Origin: an uncultured Bacteroidales bacterium
Lineage (GTDB): Bacteria > Bacteroidota > Bacteroidia > Bacteroidales > Bacteroidaceae
Assembly (NCBI GenBank): GCA_902774335.1
Contig: CACYHW010000008.1
Location: 25,689-89,688, forward strand
Reading direction: 5' to 3'
Length of the DNA: 64,000 nucleotides
Shown here: piece after piece, positions 54,928 through 64,000 of the stretch
Numbering within the stretch: position 1 is the stretch's first letter
Layout: every line of letters starts with the position of its first letter
Position numbers and translations under genes: made by a program
Notes under the pieces: model-generated
The model's database searches: none
Seen by the model: only the letters and a program-made list of their open reading frames with translations
What the model was told of the DNA's origin: nothing

Positions 54928-56670
54928 ATGACAGAGAATACTGTAACTGAAAGCAGCGAGAAAAAGAGTCTGAACTTCATTGAGGAGATGGTTGAGAAAG
55001 ACCTTGCCGAGGGCAAGAACGGAGGCCGCGTGCAGACACGTTTCCCGCCGGAACCCAACGGTTACCTCCACATCGGACACGCCAAGGCCATCTGCATGGA
55101 CTTTGGTATGGCTCAGAAGCACGGCGGCATATGCAACCTGCGCTTTGACGACACCAACCCCACCAAGGAGGATACCGAGTACGTTGATGCCATCAAGGAG
55201 GACATCGAATGGCTGGGATTCCACTGGGCAAACGAGTTCTACGCATCGGACTACTTCCAGCAGCTGTGGGATTTTGCAGTAGAACTCATCAAGGAGGGCA
55301 AGGCTTACGTTGACGAGCAGGATCAGGAGACCATCCTTTCACAGAAGGGTACCCCCACCCAGCCCGGTATCAACAGCCCCTACCGCGACCGCCCCGTTCA
55401 GGAGAGCCTGGAGCTGTTCAACAAGATGAACAGCGGCGAGCTTGAGGAGGGCTCAATGGTGCTGCGTGCCAAGATTGACATGGCACACAACAACATGCTG
55501 TTCCGCGATCCCATCATTTACCGCATAGTCAAGACTCCGCATCACCGCACAGGTACCAAGTGGAAGGCATACCCCATGTATGACTTTGCACACGGCCAGA
55601 GCGACTTTTTTGAGGGTGTGACCCACTCTCTCTGCACGCTGGAGTTCGTCCCTCACCGTCCTCTTTATGACCTGTTCATAGACTGGCTCAAGAAGGGTCA
55701 GGACCTTGACGACAACCGTCCACGTCAGACCGAGTTCAACAAGCTCAATCTGAACTACACCCTGCTGAGCAAGCGCAACCTGCTGGCTCTGGTACAGAAC
55801 GGCATGGTATCAGGATGGGACGATCCCCGCATGCCGACCATCTGCGGTTACCGCCGCCGCGGCTACACCCCTGAGTCCATCCGCATGTTCGTGGACCGCA
55901 TCGGCTATACCAAGTTCGATGCACTGAACGATATGGCGCTGATGGAATCGGCCATCCGCGAGGACCTGAACCGCCGCGCCACACGTGTATCGGCTGTAAT
56001 CAACCCCGTCAAACTGATTGTGACCAACTATCCCGAGGATAAGACCGAGGAGTTCGAGGCTATCAACAACCCCGAGGATCCCGAGGCTGGCAGCCACAAG
56101 ATAACATTCAGCCGCGAGCTCTGGATTGAGCGCGAGGACTTTATGGAGGATGCTCCCGCCAAGTATTTCCGCCTGAGCCAGGGCCGTGAGGTACGCCTTA
56201 AGAGCGCTTACATTGTGCTCTGCACCGGATGCAAGAAGGCTGCCGACGGCACCATCGAGGAGGTTTACTGCGAGTACATTCCCAACACCAAGACCGGCGA
56301 GTCCGACTGCAACCGCAAGGTCAAGGGTACCATCCACTGGGTAAGCGCAGCCCACGCCATCAAGGCCGAGGTTCGTCTGTACGACCGTCTGTGGAAGGTG
56401 GAGAACCCGCGTGACGAGCTGGCCCGCCTGCGTGAGGAGGGAATGGATCCCGTGGAGGCTCTCAAGCAGATGAAGAACCCTGATTCACTTGAGATACGCC
56501 CCGACTGCTACGTTGAGCAGTTCCTGGCCGACACCAAGCCCATGGATCACTTCCAGTTCCAGCGTATAGGCTATTTCTGCACCGATAAGGATTCAACCCC
56601 CGAGCACCTGATATTCAACCGCACCGTATCACTCAAGGATACCTGGAACAAGGTTAAGGACAAGGCTTAA
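54928..56670 (+). CDS. glnS: glutamine--tRNA ligase
   Basis: Class I synthetase charging tRNA-Gln. 580 residues; PPEPNGYLHIGHAKA (HIGH motif), RFDDTNPTKE, the KMSKS-like LLSKRNL and the C-terminal anticodon-binding beta barrels are all present. First gene of a three-gene operon with overlapping stops and starts. Confidence 0.96.
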   Translation: MTENTVTESSEKKSLNFIEEMVEKDLAEGKNGGRVQTRFPPEPNGYLHIGHAKAICMDFGMAQKHGGICNLRFDDTNPTKEDTEYVDAIKEDIEWLGFHWANEFYASDYFQQLWDFAVELIKEGKAYVDEQDQETILSQKGTPTQPGINSPYRDRPVQESLELFNKMNSGELEEGSMVLRAKIDMAHNNMLFRDPIIYRIVKTPHHRTGTKWKAYPMYDFAHGQSDFFEGVTHSLCTLEFVPHRPLYDLFIDWLKKGQDLDDNRPRQTEFNKLNLNYTLLSKRNLLALVQNGMVSGWDDPRMPTICGYRRRGYTPESIRMFVDRIGYTKFDALNDMALMESAIREDLNRRATRVSAVINPVKLIVTNYPEDKTEEFEAINNPEDPEAGSHKITFSRELWIEREDFMEDAPAKYFRLSQGREVRLKSAYIVLCTGCKKAADGTIEEVYCEYIPNTKTGESDCNRKVKGTIHWVSAAHAIKAEVRLYDRLWKVENPRDELARLREEGMDPVEALKQMKNPDSLEIRPDCYVEQFLADTKPMDHFQFQRIGYFCTDKDSTPEHLIFNRTVSLKDTWNKVKDKA

Positions 56671-57752
56671 TGAAGGACGACTCGGCATCATACTTTGACA
56701 GTCAGGAGTTCCTGGATCTTCTGAGCATGTATGAGAACATGCTGGCAGACGGCAGTTCCGTCTATTTTGACAGCATGGACATTGCCAATATAGCCGAGTT
56801 CTACTCCATCAACGGTCAGCTGGATAAATCCGACGCCGCAATAGAATATGGTCTGCGCCTGCACCCGTCGGACGCAGACATTCTTATTTCCAAGGCCAAT
56901 AACCTGCTGCGCCGCGGCCACAAGGACGAGGCCAGGGTCATTGCCGAGTCCATCACCGAGACCGAGAATCAGGAGCTGCTCTACCTCAAGGGCGAGATAG
57001 AACTGGCCTTTGACAACCTACAGGAGGCCGATGCCCTCTTTATGAAGGCCGTACAGCTGAGCGACGACGACCCCGGCATGCTCAACGACATCATTGTCAA
57101 GTACATGGACAACCGCCAGTACGACCTCTGCCAGAAATGGCTCGACATGGCGCTGCTGCTGTCACCCGACTCCCGTAACTTCATTGAACTGCAGGCCGAC
57201 CTCTTTTTTGACACAGGCCAGGCCGACACTGCAATAGAGTGGTACAACCATCTGCTTGACGAGTTTGCCTACGACACCTACTACTGGGAGCAGCTGGGAC
57301 GCATATACTACGAGAAGAACGATTTCCCCAAGGCCCGAGAGTGCTTTGAGTTCATCGAGGCCATAGAACCCGAGAACAAGTCGGCACTCATGATGAAAGC
57401 CGGCTGCATATTCAACATGGAGGAGTGGAACGAGGCCTACCAGATCTATAAGGTTCTTCTGGCCGATGACAACACCTCCTATACCCTGCTCTACTACTGC
57501 GGACGCTGCCTCTACGAGACTGGCCGCTACAGCCTTGCATACGATCATTTCATGGATGCGCTGGCCATGCTCATGCTGGACACTGACGTTCCCCAGGAGA
57601 TGTTCACGGAACTCTATTACTATCTTGCCGACAGCGCATACATGACCGGCAGTACGGAACAGGCCAAATCATTCCTGTATCAGGGTCTGGCGCTGGATCC
57701 GGACGATGAGGACCTTAAAAGAATAGCCGCTAAAATACTACCCGAACAATGA
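56670..57752 (+). CDS. tetratricopeptide repeat protein
   Basis: 360 residues of TPR-type helical repeats, no signal peptide, so probably a cytoplasmic scaffold. The start codon overlaps the glnS stop (TAATG). Recurrent W/Y/F/A/A patterns such as AIEYGLRLHPSDADILISKA, DTAIEWYNHLLDEFAYDTYY and SLAYDHFMDALAMLM mark the repeats. No partner is known. Confidence 0.85.
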   Translation: MKDDSASYFDSQEFLDLLSMYENMLADGSSVYFDSMDIANIAEFYSINGQLDKSDAAIEYGLRLHPSDADILISKANNLLRRGHKDEARVIAESITETENQELLYLKGEIELAFDNLQEADALFMKAVQLSDDDPGMLNDIIVKYMDNRQYDLCQKWLDMALLLSPDSRNFIELQADLFFDTGQADTAIEWYNHLLDEFAYDTYYWEQLGRIYYEKNDFPKARECFEFIEAIEPENKSALMMKAGCIFNMEEWNEAYQIYKVLLADDNTSYTLLYYCGRCLYETGRYSLAYDHFMDALAMLMLDTDVPQEMFTELYYYLADSAYMTGSTEQAKSFLYQGLALDPDDEDLKRIAAKILPEQ

Positions 57753-58222
57753 ACAAATACATTATCGTATTCCTGATTTCCATGGTTCCGCTCATTGAAC
57801 TGCGCGGAGCTATACCATATGCCGTAGGCTTTGACCTTCCCATAGTTCCCTCAATCATAGTTGCACTGGTGGGCAACATGCTGCCTGTGCCTTTCATATT
57901 CCTCTTTGCCCGCAAGCTCCTGAACTGGGGCCAGGACAAGAAACTTATTGGCGGATTCTGCCGCTGGTGTCTGGAAAAAGGCGAAAAAGGCGGCCGCAAG
58001 CTGGAAGCCAAGGCCGGCATGGGACTCTATATGGCGCTGCTGCTGTTTGTAGGCATACCTCTTCCCGGCACCGGTGCCTGGACAGGAACACTGGCAGCAA
58101 GCCTGCTTGACCTGAACTTCAAGAAAAGCATTCTCTACATTCTTTTGGGACTCCTGCTGGCCGCCGCAATAATGCTCGCAGCCAGTCTTGGCGTATTCGG
58201 CGCAGTCTCCATGATCAAGTGA
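57749..58222 (+). CDS. small multidrug-export-type membrane protein
   Basis: 157-residue inner-membrane protein of the COG2426 small multidrug export family. PLIELRGAIPYAVG, GNMLPVPFIFLFA and GIPLPGTGAWTGTLAA are family signatures. Three to four helices. The start overlaps the TPR stop (ATGA). The transported substrate has not been established. Confidence 0.85.
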   Translation: MNKYIIVFLISMVPLIELRGAIPYAVGFDLPIVPSIIVALVGNMLPVPFIFLFARKLLNWGQDKKLIGGFCRWCLEKGEKGGRKLEAKAGMGLYMALLLFVGIPLPGTGAWTGTLAASLLDLNFKKSILYILLGLLLAAAIMLAASLGVFGAVSMIK

Positions 58223-58238
58223 TCACGGACGCCAGGAA

Positions 58239-59795
58239 TCAATCCTTGAAATAAAGCGCGAAAGTATCGGCCGATATCTTGGCCCTGAGACGTGACTTGA
58301 TGCTTCGCATGTTGGAGCGTGAGGTGCACATGATGTCTGCCACCAGATCCTGGTCAATTCCAAGCAGGTTACAGAATATAAGCGTGATATCCTGCTGACC
58401 CAGCTTGCCTGCCTCGGCCCTGAGGTTGGCAATGGGCGATGCGAAGTAAAGGTTTATATCGTGTATCACAACATCCCTCTCCTCCTGACGGAACGAGCGG
58501 TGCTGCATGGCCACGTCATTCACCAGGTTGAACGCGATACCGGTCCTGAAGGCGTCGCAGGCCTCCATCAGACGGTTACCCTGAGAGTTGGATTTCTCCT
58601 CGATCTGTTTCTTGATAAGGTCATCGTACTTATTCAGGTAATATGTCTCCCTGCGGCGGTCACGCTGTATGCTTATGATAATGAGTGAGGCCAGTACGAT
58701 AGTAAGCACCAGGGAACCCACGAATATCACCCTTACAACCCTGGACCTGATCTTCTGCTTCTGCATGGCATCGCTGTGCTGCAGTCTGATCTGTGTTATC
58801 TCGGACTGCGAAACCTGCTTTTTGCGCTCGTTCTGATACTCCTCGTTAAGTATCTGCTGGTTCCATGCAGCCTGGTAGTTACGCAGCTGGATGGCCACCT
58901 TTTCGAGTCCCTCGACCGCAAGTATCCTTGTATCCAGGTCGTTGGTCGAGCTGTGGGCACGCCTCAGGTAATAGAAGGCCGAATCCAGATTGTGTATGTA
59001 GTAGAATGCGATACCCTTGAGAGCGTAACCCGGAGCAGCCTGCTCATTGTTCTTGCACAGCCTCAGATAGGGATTGATATACTCGAATATCATGGAACCG
59101 GCCTCCACATTGTAGATGCCGTTCTTGACGTGAGCCATATACAGAAGGCATGTACGGTATCCTTCGGTATCGATGCACTTGTCGTCAAGTACCCTTTCAA
59201 AGATGGCCTGTGCCTTGTTGTACTCCTCCTTTCCGTACAGCGATATACCCAAATTCAGTTCGGCCAGCGACGCGTTGCGGCAGTCGTCCAGCTTCTCGTA
59301 CAGCTGCTTGCTCTCGGTATATGAGCGTATAGCCTCATCGTGCAGGCCGCACAGGTTATAGTGGTGGCCCAGCATGGAAAGCGTGGAGGCATAGTATTTT
59401 GAAATGGTGTCGGGGAAGAGTTCCTTGGCCTTAAGCAGCGCGTAGATGGCCTCAGGATCCTTGTTCATATCGGAATAGGCGCATCCCAGCGAGTACCAGC
59501 TCATGGCGGGATAATGGCCTATCTTGCGGATGCCCCAGTAGTCCGTGGCAATGCGGGCAACCGAATCGGACTCTATTACCTTGCCGGCCAGATGATAAGC
59601 CTGTGTTTTGAGCATTGAATAGATGGCCAGGCGCTTTCCGCAAAGATTATTGCTGTCTATACTGTCCAGACGCTCAATGGCCTGATATGGGTTCTTCTCC
59701 ATAGAACGCTCTATGGACTTAAGGTTGTTCATTTCACTCCTGCCGCAGCCGGCAAGCACAAACAAGACGGATAATATAAGGCAACTCGTTTTCAT
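58239..59795 (-). CDS. TPR membrane regulator-like protein
   Basis: 518 residues. The N-terminus carries a lipobox (VLAGC, Cys17). About 320 residues of TPR repeats are followed by one membrane helix (VIFVGSLVLTIVLASLIII), then a coiled region and a C-terminal helix-turn-helix-like segment (LLGIDQDLVADIMCTSRSN, MRSIKSRLRAKIS). This layout is common in Bacteroides putative one-component regulators: periplasmic TPR sensor, cytoplasmic output (inference). Its -7 box at 59803-59810 is 7 nt from the start. Confidence 0.8.
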   Translation of the reverse strand: MKTSCLILSVLFVLAGCGRSEMNNLKSIERSMEKNPYQAIERLDSIDSNNLCGKRLAIYSMLKTQAYHLAGKVIESDSVARIATDYWGIRKIGHYPAMSWYSLGCAYSDMNKDPEAIYALLKAKELFPDTISKYYASTLSMLGHHYNLCGLHDEAIRSYTESKQLYEKLDDCRNASLAELNLGISLYGKEEYNKAQAIFERVLDDKCIDTEGYRTCLLYMAHVKNGIYNVEAGSMIFEYINPYLRLCKNNEQAAPGYALKGIAFYYIHNLDSAFYYLRRAHSSTNDLDTRILAVEGLEKVAIQLRNYQAAWNQQILNEEYQNERKKQVSQSEITQIRLQHSDAMQKQKIRSRVVRVIFVGSLVLTIVLASLIIISIQRDRRRETYYLNKYDDLIKKQIEEKSNSQGNRLMEACDAFRTGIAFNLVNDVAMQHRSFRQEERDVVIHDINLYFASPIANLRAEAGKLGQQDITLIFCNLLGIDQDLVADIMCTSRSNMRSIKSRLRAKISADTFALYFKD

Positions 59796-59802
59796 ATAAC
59801 GC

Positions 59803-59810
59803 CAAAATTA
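59803..59810 (-). promoter_or_regulatory. -7 box (TAATTTTG) for the TPR regulator
   Basis: Minus-strand match 7 nt before the ATG; implies a leaderless mRNA. Confidence 0.5.
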
Positions 59811-59864
59811 ACCATTTGTACGGAAAAAACGTTATTTTTACACCACATAAAAATATATATCCTT

Positions 59865-60785
59865 ATGACATTTTTACAAACAACAGTTGACCCCAACGTG
59901 GTAATCAACGTAAACGACTCTATAAAGGCTGCCACGAGCAACCTCATCCAACAGGTCAAGGAGGACCCCGACACATTCATGCACGATTTGCTGCAGAGCG
60001 CAATTGATTTCGGCCTCAAGCTTCTGGCCGCAATTGCCATATATGTCATAGGAGCATGGCTCATCAAGAGAGTCAAGATCTGGCTCGGAAAGGTGTTTGC
60101 AAAACGCAAGACCGAGGCCACGCTCTCCACATTCATCACATCGCTGGTGTCCATCACCCTCACGGTGCTGCTCATAGTCATCACCATCGGCACCCTGGGC
60201 ATCAACACCACCTCGCTTGCTGCACTTCTGGCTGCCGGAGGTATGGCCATAGGTATGGCTCTGAGCGGCACGGTGTCCAACTTTGCAGGCGGTCTGATGA
60301 TTCTTGTTTTCAAGCCCTTCAAGGCCGGCGATTTTATCAGCGCACAGGGATTCAGCGGAACTGTAAAGGAGGTATCCATTGTCAACACCAAGATAATAAC
60401 CCCCGATAACCGCGTCATCATAATCCCCAACGGAGCCCTTTCCAACGGCAATATCGACAACTATTCGGCCAAACCCATACGCCGTCTTGACATAGAGATA
60501 GACCTGGCATATGATACCGATGCCCAGAAGTGCATCCAGGCCATACTCGATATCCTCAAGTCCGATGAGCGCATACTTGACGCCAAGACCAAGGGAGCAG
60601 CCGACCCAATGGCCGTGCTGAGCGCCATGAAGGAGAGCACCATCACCTTCCTGGCCCGCGTCTGGGTACACTCTGCCGATTATTGGCCCGTCAAGTTTGA
60701 CCTTAACAAGGCCATCTTCACGGAGCTTCCCAAGCAGGGATTCCACTTTGAGTATCCGCACGTGAACGTAACCATAAACAAGTGA
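59865..60785 (+). CDS. mechanosensitive ion channel (MscS family)
   Basis: 306-residue inner-membrane channel that opens under hypo-osmotic stress. Three to four helices; the pore helix contains AALLAAGGMAIGMALSGTVSNFAGG. The beta domain has AGDFISAQGFSGTVKEVSI and the ITPDNRVIIIPNGALSNGNI segment. A weak -7 match TATTTTTA is at 59833. Followed 1 nt later by the SDR gene. Confidence 0.93.
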   Translation: MTFLQTTVDPNVVINVNDSIKAATSNLIQQVKEDPDTFMHDLLQSAIDFGLKLLAAIAIYVIGAWLIKRVKIWLGKVFAKRKTEATLSTFITSLVSITLTVLLIVITIGTLGINTTSLAALLAAGGMAIGMALSGTVSNFAGGLMILVFKPFKAGDFISAQGFSGTVKEVSIVNTKIITPDNRVIIIPNGALSNGNIDNYSAKPIRRLDIEIDLAYDTDAQKCIQAILDILKSDERILDAKTKGAADPMAVLSAMKESTITFLARVWVHSADYWPVKFDLNKAIFTELPKQGFHFEYPHVNVTINK

Positions 60786-60786
60786 T

Positions 60787-61581
60787 ATGGTTATACTCAT
60801 TACCGGCATAACATCGGGATTCGGCGAGGCTATGGCCCGCCGTCTGTCGGCCGACGGTCATAAGGTTTACGGAACGCACCGCAAGGAGTGTACCCAAATA
60901 CCCGGAGTTACCTATCTCAAGGCCGATGTCCGCGACAGCCAATCCGTCGATGAAACCGTAAAAAAGGTCCTTGACGCCGAGGGCCGCATAGACGTATTCA
61001 TAAACAATGCCGGAATGGGTGTTGCAGGACCGCTGGAGTTCACCTCAATCGAGGATGCACAGAACCAGATGGATGTCAACTTTACCGGAATGATACGGTT
61101 CCTGAACCGCATTGTCCCCGTGATGAGACAGCAGCGCAGCGGTAAGATAATCTGCTTCAGCTCCATAGGCGGTCTGATGGGACTGCCCTATCAGGGTATG
61201 TACTCAGCCAGCAAGTTTGCCATAGAGGGATACTGCGAGGCACTGCGTCTGGAGTTGCATCAGTTCGGGATACATGTCACCGTTATCAATCCGGGAGATT
61301 TTTATACCGGCTTTACCGCAGCCCGAACCAAGAACCTGCCCGATGAGGCTGCCGCCGCCTACCCCGGCTACAGCAAGTCCATGCAGGGAATCGAGAAGGA
61401 TGAACGGACCGGTCTGCAACCGGATTATCTGGCTCGCCGCATAAGCCGCCTTGTGCGCAAGCGCCGCCCAGCCAACCGCTACATCATCGCTACGACTGTG
61501 CAGAAGGCTTCAGTCCTGCTCAAAGCCATACTTCCGGCCAAGTGGTACGACAGAATCCTTTCCGCCTACTACAATCTTTGA
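60787..61581 (+). CDS. short-chain dehydrogenase/reductase family protein
   Basis: 264-residue NAD(P)-dependent oxidoreductase. Cofactor motif TGITSGFGEAM, structural NNAGMGVAGPLE, catalytic Ser in CFSSIGGL and YSASK (Tyr-x3-Lys). The C-terminus is amphipathic and may touch the membrane. Its substrate is unknown. The TGA stop opens into the AATTGAAAATT unit of the following repeat. Confidence 0.9.
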   Translation: MVILITGITSGFGEAMARRLSADGHKVYGTHRKECTQIPGVTYLKADVRDSQSVDETVKKVLDAEGRIDVFINNAGMGVAGPLEFTSIEDAQNQMDVNFTGMIRFLNRIVPVMRQQRSGKIICFSSIGGLMGLPYQGMYSASKFAIEGYCEALRLELHQFGIHVTVINPGDFYTGFTAARTKNLPDEAAAAYPGYSKSMQGIEKDERTGLQPDYLARRISRLVRKRRPANRYIIATTVQKASVLLKAILPAKWYDRILSAYYNL

Positions 61582-61591
61582 ATTGAAAATT
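61581..61591. repeat. AATTGAAAATT repeat unit
   Basis: Single degenerate heptamer arm at the SDR stop codon, before the hairpin element. Confidence 0.6.
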
Positions 61592-61594
61592 CTT

Positions 61595-61661
61595 GGAGCA
61601 GCGAGAGGAGAGAAAGTTTACTTTCTATCCCGAGTCGCGACAAGAATCATGGAACGAAGTG
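61595..61661. repeat. small hairpin element GGAGCAGCGAGAG...CCGAGTCGCGAC...AACGAAG
   Basis: The core is AGAAAGT-TT-ACTTTCT between GGAGCAGCGAGAG and CCGAGTCGCGAC, followed by AACGAAG. The same ordered motifs, with a different hairpin core, occur at 62410-62463 inside the third esterase gene. Confidence 0.5.
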
Positions 61662-61667
61662 ACATAA

Positions 61668-61699
61668 TTGAGAATTGAAAATTGAGAATTGAGAATTAT
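61668..61699. repeat. AATTGAG heptamer repeat
   Basis: Four and a half units in the leader of the third esterase gene. Confidence 0.9.
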
Positions 61700-61730
61700 T
61701 ACTACGAATCTGCATTATAAAACCAATTGT

Positions 61731-62975
61731 ATGAAAAGAACATCCATCACCCTGCTGACCCTAATAACACTCTCAGCATCCACCTTTGCACAGCCGCAAG
61801 GAGCCTTCCGCCGTGAATCATTCCCCGAAGGCTCATACTCACCGGTTACCAACATCAACCGCAACTCATACCCCCGTGTCCTGGCCGACAACAGCGTTAT
61901 GTTCCGTGTTCAGGCACCTCAGGCACAGACCGTACAGATTGACCTGGGCGGAACCAAGTATGACATGACCAAGGGCGAAGGAGGCCAGTGGAGTGTAACC
62001 ACCAATCCACAGGTACCCGGATTCCACTATTATAACCTCTTTATAGATAATGTATCTGTTTCCGATCCCGCCAGCCAACCATTCTACGGTTGCAGCCGAT
62101 GGACAAGCGCCATCGAGATCAAGGAGGACGGAATGGATGTGTTTGAGGTTCAGGATGTACCTCACGGCGAGGTCCGCACCGTGCACTATTTCTCCAAGGT
62201 GGAGAACGCATGGCGTCCCGTCATGGTATATACCCCCGCAGGATACAACGAGAGCAAGGACTCCTACCCCGTTGTCTATATCCAGCATGGCGGCGGTGAG
62301 GATCATCGCGGTTGGATGGAACAGGGCCGCACCGCACAGATAATGGACAATCTGATTGCTACAGGCAAGGCCGTTCCCATGATTGTAGTCAGTGCCAACA
62401 GCAACGTTCGGAGCAGTGAGAGCCATCAAGTTGGCTTGAATGGCCGAGTCGCGACGAACGAAGGCGCAGCCAATGTGCAGGCAAGAAGTGGAGGTATGGG
62501 CGGCGGCTACAGCTGGCAGGGTATGCAGACATTCCGCAGCGAGCTTATCGACAACGTCATACCTTTTATAGAGAAGAACTACCGTGTCAAGAAAGACCGT
62601 AAGAGCCGTGCCATGTGCGGACTCTCCATGGGTGGCGGCCAGGCCTTCTACATCGGCCTGCGCGATCCTGAGGTGTTTGCAAACGTAGGTGTGTTCTCCA
62701 CCGGTATGTTCGGCGGCATACAGGGCGCATCAAACTTTGACCTGGAGGCAGAATGCCCGGGCATCCTTACCGACACCAAGAACTTCAACAAGCAGTTTGA
62801 CGTATTCTTCCTGAGCTGCGGTGAGCAGGATCCGCGCATCGAACACACCCGCAACATCGTCAGGAAGATGCAGGACGGCGGCGTAGAGGTCAAGTTCAAC
62901 TCCTACCCCGGCGACCACGAGTGGCAGGTTTGGCGCAAATCCCTCCACGAGTTCGCCCAGTACCTGTTCAAATAA
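61731..62975 (+). CDS. secreted CE1-type esterase (third of three)
   Basis: 414 residues, signal peptide ending STFAQ, a CBM48-like domain (about 35-130), then the hydrolase domain with GLSMGGGQAFYI (nucleophile Ser) and GDHEWQVW (catalytic His). A loop inserted before the nucleophile (about residues 226-245, SSESHQVGLNGRVATNEGAA) is encoded by DNA resembling the intergenic hairpin element at 61595-61661. MKRTS is chosen because it starts a signal peptide. It shares the xylan-esterase prediction with the other two copies. Confidence 0.85.
   Translation: MKRTSITLLTLITLSASTFAQPQGAFRRESFPEGSYSPVTNINRNSYPRVLADNSVMFRVQAPQAQTVQIDLGGTKYDMTKGEGGQWSVTTNPQVPGFHYYNLFIDNVSVSDPASQPFYGCSRWTSAIEIKEDGMDVFEVQDVPHGEVRTVHYFSKVENAWRPVMVYTPAGYNESKDSYPVVYIQHGGGEDHRGWMEQGRTAQIMDNLIATGKAVPMIVVSANSNVRSSESHQVGLNGRVATNEGAANVQARSGGMGGGYSWQGMQTFRSELIDNVIPFIEKNYRVKKDRKSRAMCGLSMGGGQAFYIGLRDPEVFANVGVFSTGMFGGIQGASNFDLEAECPGILTDTKNFNKQFDVFFLSCGEQDPRIEHTRNIVRKMQDGGVEVKFNSYPGDHEWQVWRKSLHEFAQYLFK
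62410..62463. repeat. partial copy of the hairpin element inside a reading frame
   Basis: GGAGCAGTGAGAG, a TCAAG-TTGG-CTTGA hairpin, CCGAGTCGCGAC and AACGAAG in order, in frame, in the third esterase gene. Confidence 0.5.
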
Positions 62976-62988
62976 AAAAGCAGACAAT

Positions 62989-63027
62989 AAAAAAATAGGC
63001 TCGGAAATCTCCGAGCCTATTTTTTTG
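62989..63027. terminator. bidirectional terminator between esterase and xylA
   Basis: Perfect 12-bp stem AATAGGCTCGGA/TCCGAGCCTATT flanked by A and T runs. Confidence 0.9.
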
Positions 63028-63040
63028 ATTGAAGCTTGTA

Positions 63041-64000
63041 TTAAGCGTACATAGCAACGATTGCCTCGTACAGCTCCTGCTTACCGCTGGTCTGCTTGGG
63101 CTCGTCTACCTTCTTGCCGTACTCGTAAGCCTCCTCGAGAGTCATCTTGCCCTCCTCGAACTTCTTACCCATACCGCTGTCGAATGAAGCGTAACGCTCA
63201 GCCTTCATCTTCTTGTAGGGTGACTCCTCAAGCAGCTTAGCAGCTGACTCAAGAGCGCGAGCCATAGCATCCATACCGCTGATGTGAGCGATAGCGATGT
63301 CCTCAAGATCTGTTGAGTTACGACGTGTCTTGGCATCGAAGTTTGTACCACCTGTGCCCAGACCACCGTTACGGATGATCTCCATCCAAGCCTGTACAAG
63401 CTCGTACTGGTCAATGGGGAACTGGTCGGTATCCCAACCGTTCTGATAGTCACCGCGGTTAGCGTCGATTGAACCGAGCATGCCGGCGTCAACTGCGCAA
63501 GCCAGCTCGTGCTCAAATGTGTGACCGGCCAGAGTAGCGTGGTTAACCTCGATGTTTACCTTGAAGTCCTTATCCAGCTTGTGAGCCTTGAGGAAACCGA
63601 TAACGGTCTCGGTGTCAACATCATACTGGTGCTTTGAAGGCTCGCATGGTTTGGGCTCGATCAGGAATGTACCCTTGAAACCCTTGCTGCGTGCATAGTC
63701 ACGAGCCATGGTCAGCATGGTAGCCATATGCTCTTTCTCACGCTTCTGGTCTGTGTTGAGAAGGCTCATGTAACCCTCACGGCCACCCCAGAATACATAG
63801 TTCTCAGCGCCCAGCTCGATACCTGCGTCGATAGCGTTCTTGATCTGAACGATAGCGCGGGCTACAACATCGAAATCAGGATTGGTAGAAGCACCGTTCA
63901 TGTAACGCTTGTTACCGAATACGTTAGCGGTTGACCAAAGCAGCTTGGCACCGGTCTCTTTCTGCTTCTCCTTGATGTAAGCTACGATAGCCTTCATGTT
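63041..64000 (-). CDS. xylA: xylose isomerase (5' end outside the window)
   Basis: Converts xylose to xylulose, feeding xylan sugars into the pentose phosphate pathway. About 319 residues of an expected 435-440 are visible, so the N-terminal quarter is cut off by the window edge. Metal-binding residues lie in [30 protein letters not shown] and GGTNFDAK. The codons continue past 63997 without a start signal. It fits with GH43, GH67 and the esterases. Confidence 0.95.
   Translation of the reverse strand, partial: NMKAIVAYIKEKQKETGAKLLWSTANVFGNKRYMNGASTNPDFDVVARAIVQIKNAIDAGIELGAENYVFWGGREGYMSLLNTDQKREKEHMATMLTMARDYARSKGFKGTFLIEPKPCEPSKHQYDVDTETVIGFLKAHKLDKDFKVNIEVNHATLAGHTFEHELACAVDAGMLGSIDANRGDYQNGWDTDQFPIDQYELVQAWMEIIRNGGLGTGGTNFDAKTRRNSTDLEDIAIAHISGMDAMARALESAAKLLEESPYKKMKAERYASFDSGMGKKFEEGKMTLEEAYEYGKKVDEPKQTSGKQELYEAIVAMYA

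Noticed and set aside
59874-60809. 311-codon minus-strand frame opposite the mscS gene
   Set aside because: It is a mirror of the MscS reading frame. The plus-strand frame has clear family motifs, and the minus frame has no recognisable domain or promoter.

Overview
The window comes from a fibre-degrading member of the Bacteroidales, most like Prevotella or a close relative (inference). Supporting signs are the many Bacteroidetes-type TAnnTTTG -7 promoter boxes, a complete Na+-pumping NADH:quinone reductase operon (nqrABCDEF), a TonB-dependent receptor paired with a DUF4374 lipoprotein, a T9SS plug-type (DUF5103) protein, serC-serA-DUF1015 in one cluster, and an ECF sigma/anti-sigma pair. Plant cell wall enzymes are spread along the window: GH13, GH5, GH43, GH67, three CE1-type esterases and xylose isomerase. 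There are no SusC/SusD pairs, so these are loose hydrolytic genes, not one polysaccharide utilisation locus.

Layout. 1-4.1 kb: GH13 amylase, GH5 endoglucanase, pfkA. 4.2-8.8 kb: carA-carB, with an attenuator-like leader. 8.8-13.8 kb: GH43, a small outer-membrane protein, tRNA-Thr(CGT), GH67 alpha-glucuronidase and a YigZ-type protein. 13.9-17 kb: a lipoprotein with a Fib_succ_major domain, a DUF5131 protein, free-methionine-sulfoxide reductase and an MmcQ/YjbR protein. 17-20.4 kb: DUF1015-serA-serC. 20.7-23.3 kb: CE1 esterase and an alanine/glycine symporter. 23.4-28.9 kb: an ECF sigma factor with an unusual anti-sigma/plug/Fib_succ fusion, a histidine phosphatase, a cupin lipoprotein, and three secreted proteins that include TonB-C-terminal and carboxypeptidase-regulatory domains. 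29-36 kb: mtgA and nqrABCDEF, whose NqrC carries a rubredoxin-like domain. 36-44 kb: TamB-like protein, TonB receptor and DUF4374 lipoprotein. 44-50 kb: a frame-disrupted proS, CDF transporter, DUF5103 protein, rarA and a GT2 glycosyltransferase. 50-64 kb: two more CE1 esterases, a DUF2279 protein, a TIGR02757 protein, an alpha/beta hydrolase, glnS-TPR-small exporter, a TPR membrane regulator, an MscS channel, an SDR oxidoreductase and the 3' part of xylA.

The least expected features are these. A dispersed heptamer repeat (AATTGAG/AATTCTC) abuts or forms the stop codons of at least nine genes, and in three convergent intergenic regions it brackets a terminator hairpin. A sigma-linked membrane protein carries what looks like a TonB-receptor plug segment joined to a Fib_succ_major domain. 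NqrC is fused to a rubredoxin-like domain. CarA has lost its glutaminase cysteine and is paired with a eukaryote-like CarB. A small hairpin element in an intergenic region has a partial copy inside an esterase reading frame. Several start codons lie only 4-9 nt from the -7 box, which implies leaderless mRNAs.
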